Assembly (NCBI GenBank): GCA_009773395.1
Contig: WRPI01000004.1
Span: 1 to 64,000, forward strand
Source of the DNA: Hyphomonadaceae bacterium
Lineage (GTDB): Bacteria; Pseudomonadota; Alphaproteobacteria; Caulobacterales; Aquidulcibacteraceae
DNA length: 64,000 bases
Direction: 5' to 3'
Shown: one piece after another, positions 63,338-64,000 of the stretch
Position numbering within the stretch: position 1 is the first letter of the stretch
How the letters are laid out: each line of letters starts with the position of its first letter
Translations under genes and position numbers: made by a program
Notes under the pieces: generated by a model
What the model was told of the DNA's origin: nothing
What the model saw: the letters and a program-made list of their open reading frames with translations, nothing else
The model's database searches: none

Positions 63338-63835
63338 TTATGCCTGCGGGGTTTCGCCTGCTTGTCTTTGGCTGAAATAAAGCGCTGCGAAATCCATTGG
63401 GTCGATCATTAGTGGTGGATAACCGCCCGAACGAGTGGCGTCGGCGACAATATGACGCGCAAATGGGAATAATATCCGCGGGCATTCAATCAAAAGAATT
63501 GGCTCTAAGCTTTCTTGGCCCACATTTGTGAATTGGAATAGGCCTGTATAGACCAATTCGACGACGAAAAGGTTCAAGCCTTTATCGCCTTCGCTTTTTG
63601 CGTTGATTTTCAAATCGACTTCAAAAACGTCGGCATCTTCAGTTTTGCGAGCATTTACATCAAGTTGCAAATCGATTTTCGGTTGGGTGGTATCGCGCAA
63701 TGAAGCGGGCGCATTTGGATTTTCAAACGAAAAATCTTTGATATATTGCGCCAAAACCCTTATGGCTGGCAATGCTTGCGCATCAATAGTGTTTTCTGGT
63801 GTAAAAGTTTCTTGGTTGTTATTTTCGTCGGCCAT
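63338..63835 (-). CDS. secB: protein-export chaperone SecB
   Basis: [57 protein letters not shown]. Confidence 0.96.
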   Translation of the reverse strand: MADENNNQETFTPENTIDAQALPAIRVLAQYIKDFSFENPNAPASLRDTTQPKIDLQLDVNARKTEDADVFEVDLKINAKSEGDKGLNLFVVELVYTGLFQFTNVGQESLEPILLIECPRILFPFARHIVADATRSGGYPPLMIDPMDFAALYFSQRQAGETPQA

Positions 63836-64000
63836 TAAGTCTGCTCCACAATTTGCTCGGCAAAAGCCCTTTTTGAAGCACAGCTCCACAAAGTACTCTG
63901 CAATTTATTTTGAATTATTATTAGCCGTCTTAGCCCGAAAACCAGAGCGACATTAAACGCGGCTTGCTCTAAAGCATTTTAATTGTTGTCGCAAGTTGGC

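Noticed and set aside
1-64000. CRISPR arrays, rRNA operons, integrases or prophage
   Set aside because: No regularly spaced direct repeats, rRNA sequence, or integrase/structural phage genes were recognised in either strand.

Overview
The window looks like a chromosomal segment of a fairly AT-rich alphaproteobacterium. This is inferred from the gene set: EipA/DUF1134, split pntA, long dCTP deaminase, DUF2333 and a GT4/GT9 pair. Most of it is densely packed housekeeping and metabolic genes: infC, glnD, murJ, trpS, argB, dapD, selO, etfAB, metZ, dnaK/dnaJ, lepA, fhs, glmS, polA, pntA/B and secB. A Calvin-cycle-type operon (rpe-fbp-prk-tkt-fba) is present without RuBisCO in the window. The most unusual content is non-coding or accessory. 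(1) A ~187-bp three-hairpin repeat occurs twice in opposite orientation (18579-18765 and 42319-42504), with compensatory base-pair changes. (2) A second two-hairpin repeat occurs twice (21855-21952 and 45074-45160), with an invariant GCGTCG loop and three fully compensated stem changes. (3) A TA-GGTC...GACC-TA MITE-like palindrome and a mini-copy flank a GNAT gene, and the mini-copy terminus supplies the pntB stop codon. (4) A small accessory island lies between rpe and lepA. It carries a hicB-like antitoxin gene broken by one nonsense codon and a single-gene AAA-ATPase/TOPRIM (OLD/PARIS-like) putative defence gene, bracketed by an 11-bp direct repeat. (5) infC appears to start at AUA, with a 5-codon mini-ORF whose stop overlaps that start. 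All calls come from reading the sequence; no database search was run.
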